Source: Treponema sp.
Lineage (GTDB): Bacteria; Spirochaetota; Spirochaetia; Treponematales; Breznakiellaceae
Assembly: GCA_031263435.1 (NCBI GenBank)
Contig: JAISFT010000254.1
Span: 1 to 5,788 of the forward strand
DNA: 5,788 nt
Reading direction: 5' to 3'
In this document: positions 4,824-5,788 of the stretch, piece after piece
How positions within the stretch are numbered: position 1 is the stretch's first letter
Layout of the letters: each line of letters starts with the position of its first letter
Program-made: the position numbers and the translations under genes
Notes under the pieces: generated by a model
What the model was told of the DNA's origin: nothing
Databases searched by the model: none
The model's input: the letters and a program-made list of their open reading frames with translations, nothing else

Positions 4824-5788
4824 TGACACCGGTTTCAGCTTCGGCGGCTTTCCCCAGGATATCCGCTTCTCCGGCCCCCTCCCCCCGCTTCGGGAGATTC
4901 TTGATGAATACGCCGCCCTGGGCCCGGTCCCGGAGATCTCCGGGACCCTCGTCATCTGCGACGAGCATACCCTCCCGCTGGCCCGGATCATCACGGCCCG
5001 GCAGGAGGCCCCCCTGTGCATCCTGGAGGCCGGGGAATCCCAAAAGAACTGGGCCGCCGTAGAGCGGATCATCCGCTCCGCCCACGACGCCGGTCTGGGC
5101 CGGGACAGCCTTTTCATCGCCTGCGGCGGCGGCGTCGTCAGCGATCTCGCCGGTTTTGCCGCGTCCATCTACATGCGGGGCGTTCCCCTGTGTATCGTCT
5201 CCACCAGCCTCCTCGGCATGGTAGACGCGGCCCTGGGGGGCAAAACCGGCTTCGATCTCTTCGGCATCAAGAACCTTGCCGGCAGCTTCTACCCCGCCCG
5301 CCTCGTCTACCTCTGTACCGAAAGCCTGGCGACCCTGCCCCCGGCGGAGTGGAAGTCCGGCATGGCGGAGCTGATCAAGACCGCCATCCTTGACGGGGAA
5401 GATTTTTTCCGCCTCCTGGAGACCCTCCCGGATCCCGCCGTCCGGGGCCCCGCCATCCGGGGATGGGACCCCTTCCGGATCCGGCAGGATCTGCTCCGGG
5501 ACGCCCTTGCCCGGGCCGTTGCCTACAAAGGCCGGATCGTGGAAGAAGATCCCCGGGAAACCGGCGGCCGCCGGATCCTCCTCAACCTGGGGCACAGCTT
5601 CGGCCATGCCCTGGAATCCTCCCTGGGACTGGGACAGATCAGCCACGGGGAGGCCGTAGCCTGGGGCATCGCCCGCTCCTGCGAACTGGGCCGGAACCTG
5701 GGGATCACCCCCCCGCAGCGGGCCCGCCGCATCATCGACCTGCTCAAAAGTTACGGTTACGAGACCGCCGCCCCCCATCCCCGCCTGG
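4792..5788 (+). CDS. aroB: 3-dehydroquinate synthase, C-terminus beyond the window
   Basis: An open frame of 332 codons runs off the window edge; the family is usually about 350-370 residues, so only the last few tens are missing. AroB converts DAHP to 3-dehydroquinate, the second step of the shikimate pathway, in the cytoplasm with NAD+ and a divalent metal. Visible motifs are GESQKNWAAVE (81-91, the usual E-x-x-K segment), the NAD-binding CGGGVVSDLAGF (111-122), YMRGVPL (127-133), the substrate-binding VDAALGGKTGFD (144-155) and KNLAGSFYPA (160-169). The metal ligands fit Glu193 (GMAELIK), His268 (NLGHSFGHALE) and His285 (SHGEAV). No key residue is missing. The first ATG is preferred because GGAAGG lies six bases upstream; the N-terminal MVPIMVPIMVP comes from a 12-bp tandem repeat and is not typical of the family. 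A related sugar-phosphate cyclase is an alternative, but the motifs fit AroB well. Confidence 0.93.
   Translation, partial: MVPIMVPIMVPDTGFSFGGFPQDIRFSGPLPPLREILDEYAALGPVPEISGTLVICDEHTLPLARIITARQEAPLCILEAGESQKNWAAVERIIRSAHDAGLGRDSLFIACGGGVVSDLAGFAASIYMRGVPLCIVSTSLLGMVDAALGGKTGFDLFGIKNLAGSFYPARLVYLCTESLATLPPAEWKSGMAELIKTAILDGEDFFRLLETLPDPAVRGPAIRGWDPFRIRQDLLRDALARAVAYKGRIVEEDPRETGGRRILLNLGHSFGHALESSLGLGQISHGEAVAWGIARSCELGRNLGITPPQRARRIIDLLKSYGYETAAPHPRL

Noticed and set aside
4684..5778. 364-codon open frame on the - strand
   Set aside because: It is antisense to aroB, whose motifs are unmistakable on the + strand; the translation is low-complexity and Gly/Asp-rich.

Overview
This is a GC-rich (roughly 60% or more) bacterial segment with every supported gene on the + strand. 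The coding strand is C-rich and codons mostly end in C or G. Some protein details, such as the divergent molybdenum subunit and the winged-helix regulator, remind me of treponeme-like spirochaetes. That is an impression from protein style, not a demonstrated assignment.

Layout. Positions 1-149 hold the C-terminal end of a DegT/DnrJ/EryC1/StrS-type PLP aminotransferase. One lysine codon after its stop, a three-gene molybdo-flavoenzyme operon begins: a molybdopterin-binding subunit (153-2672), a two-[2Fe-2S] subunit (2669-3154) and an FAD-binding subunit (3138-3971). The genes overlap by 4 and 17 bases, so they are very probably co-transcribed, translationally coupled and assembled into one xanthine dehydrogenase-family complex. 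A 236-base gene-free stretch (3972-4207) follows. It holds a perfect 12-bp palindrome, several nested or competing inverted repeats and a likely intrinsic terminator. Next come a winged-helix (MarR-like) regulator with an extra C-terminal domain (4208-4792) and, overlapping its stop by one base, 3-dehydroquinate synthase (aroB, 4792 to the window edge, C-terminus missing).

How it fits together. The three-subunit enzyme should pass electrons from a molybdenum-pterin site through two [2Fe-2S] clusters to FAD. Its iron-sulfur and FAD subunits keep their expected cofactor motifs. The large subunit departs from the family at several active-site motifs and carries an unusually long Ala/Pro/Ser-rich linker, so 'xanthine dehydrogenase' is a family label and the substrate is unknown. 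The regulator-aroB pair looks like a separate transcription unit, with aroB in the shikimate pathway.

The least ordinary items are the altered molybdenum-site motifs, the structured spacer at 3972-4207, and a 12-bp tandem repeat that gives aroB three in-frame ATG codons. I found no CRISPR array, mobile element, rRNA or tRNA, and no clear evidence of a wholly new system.
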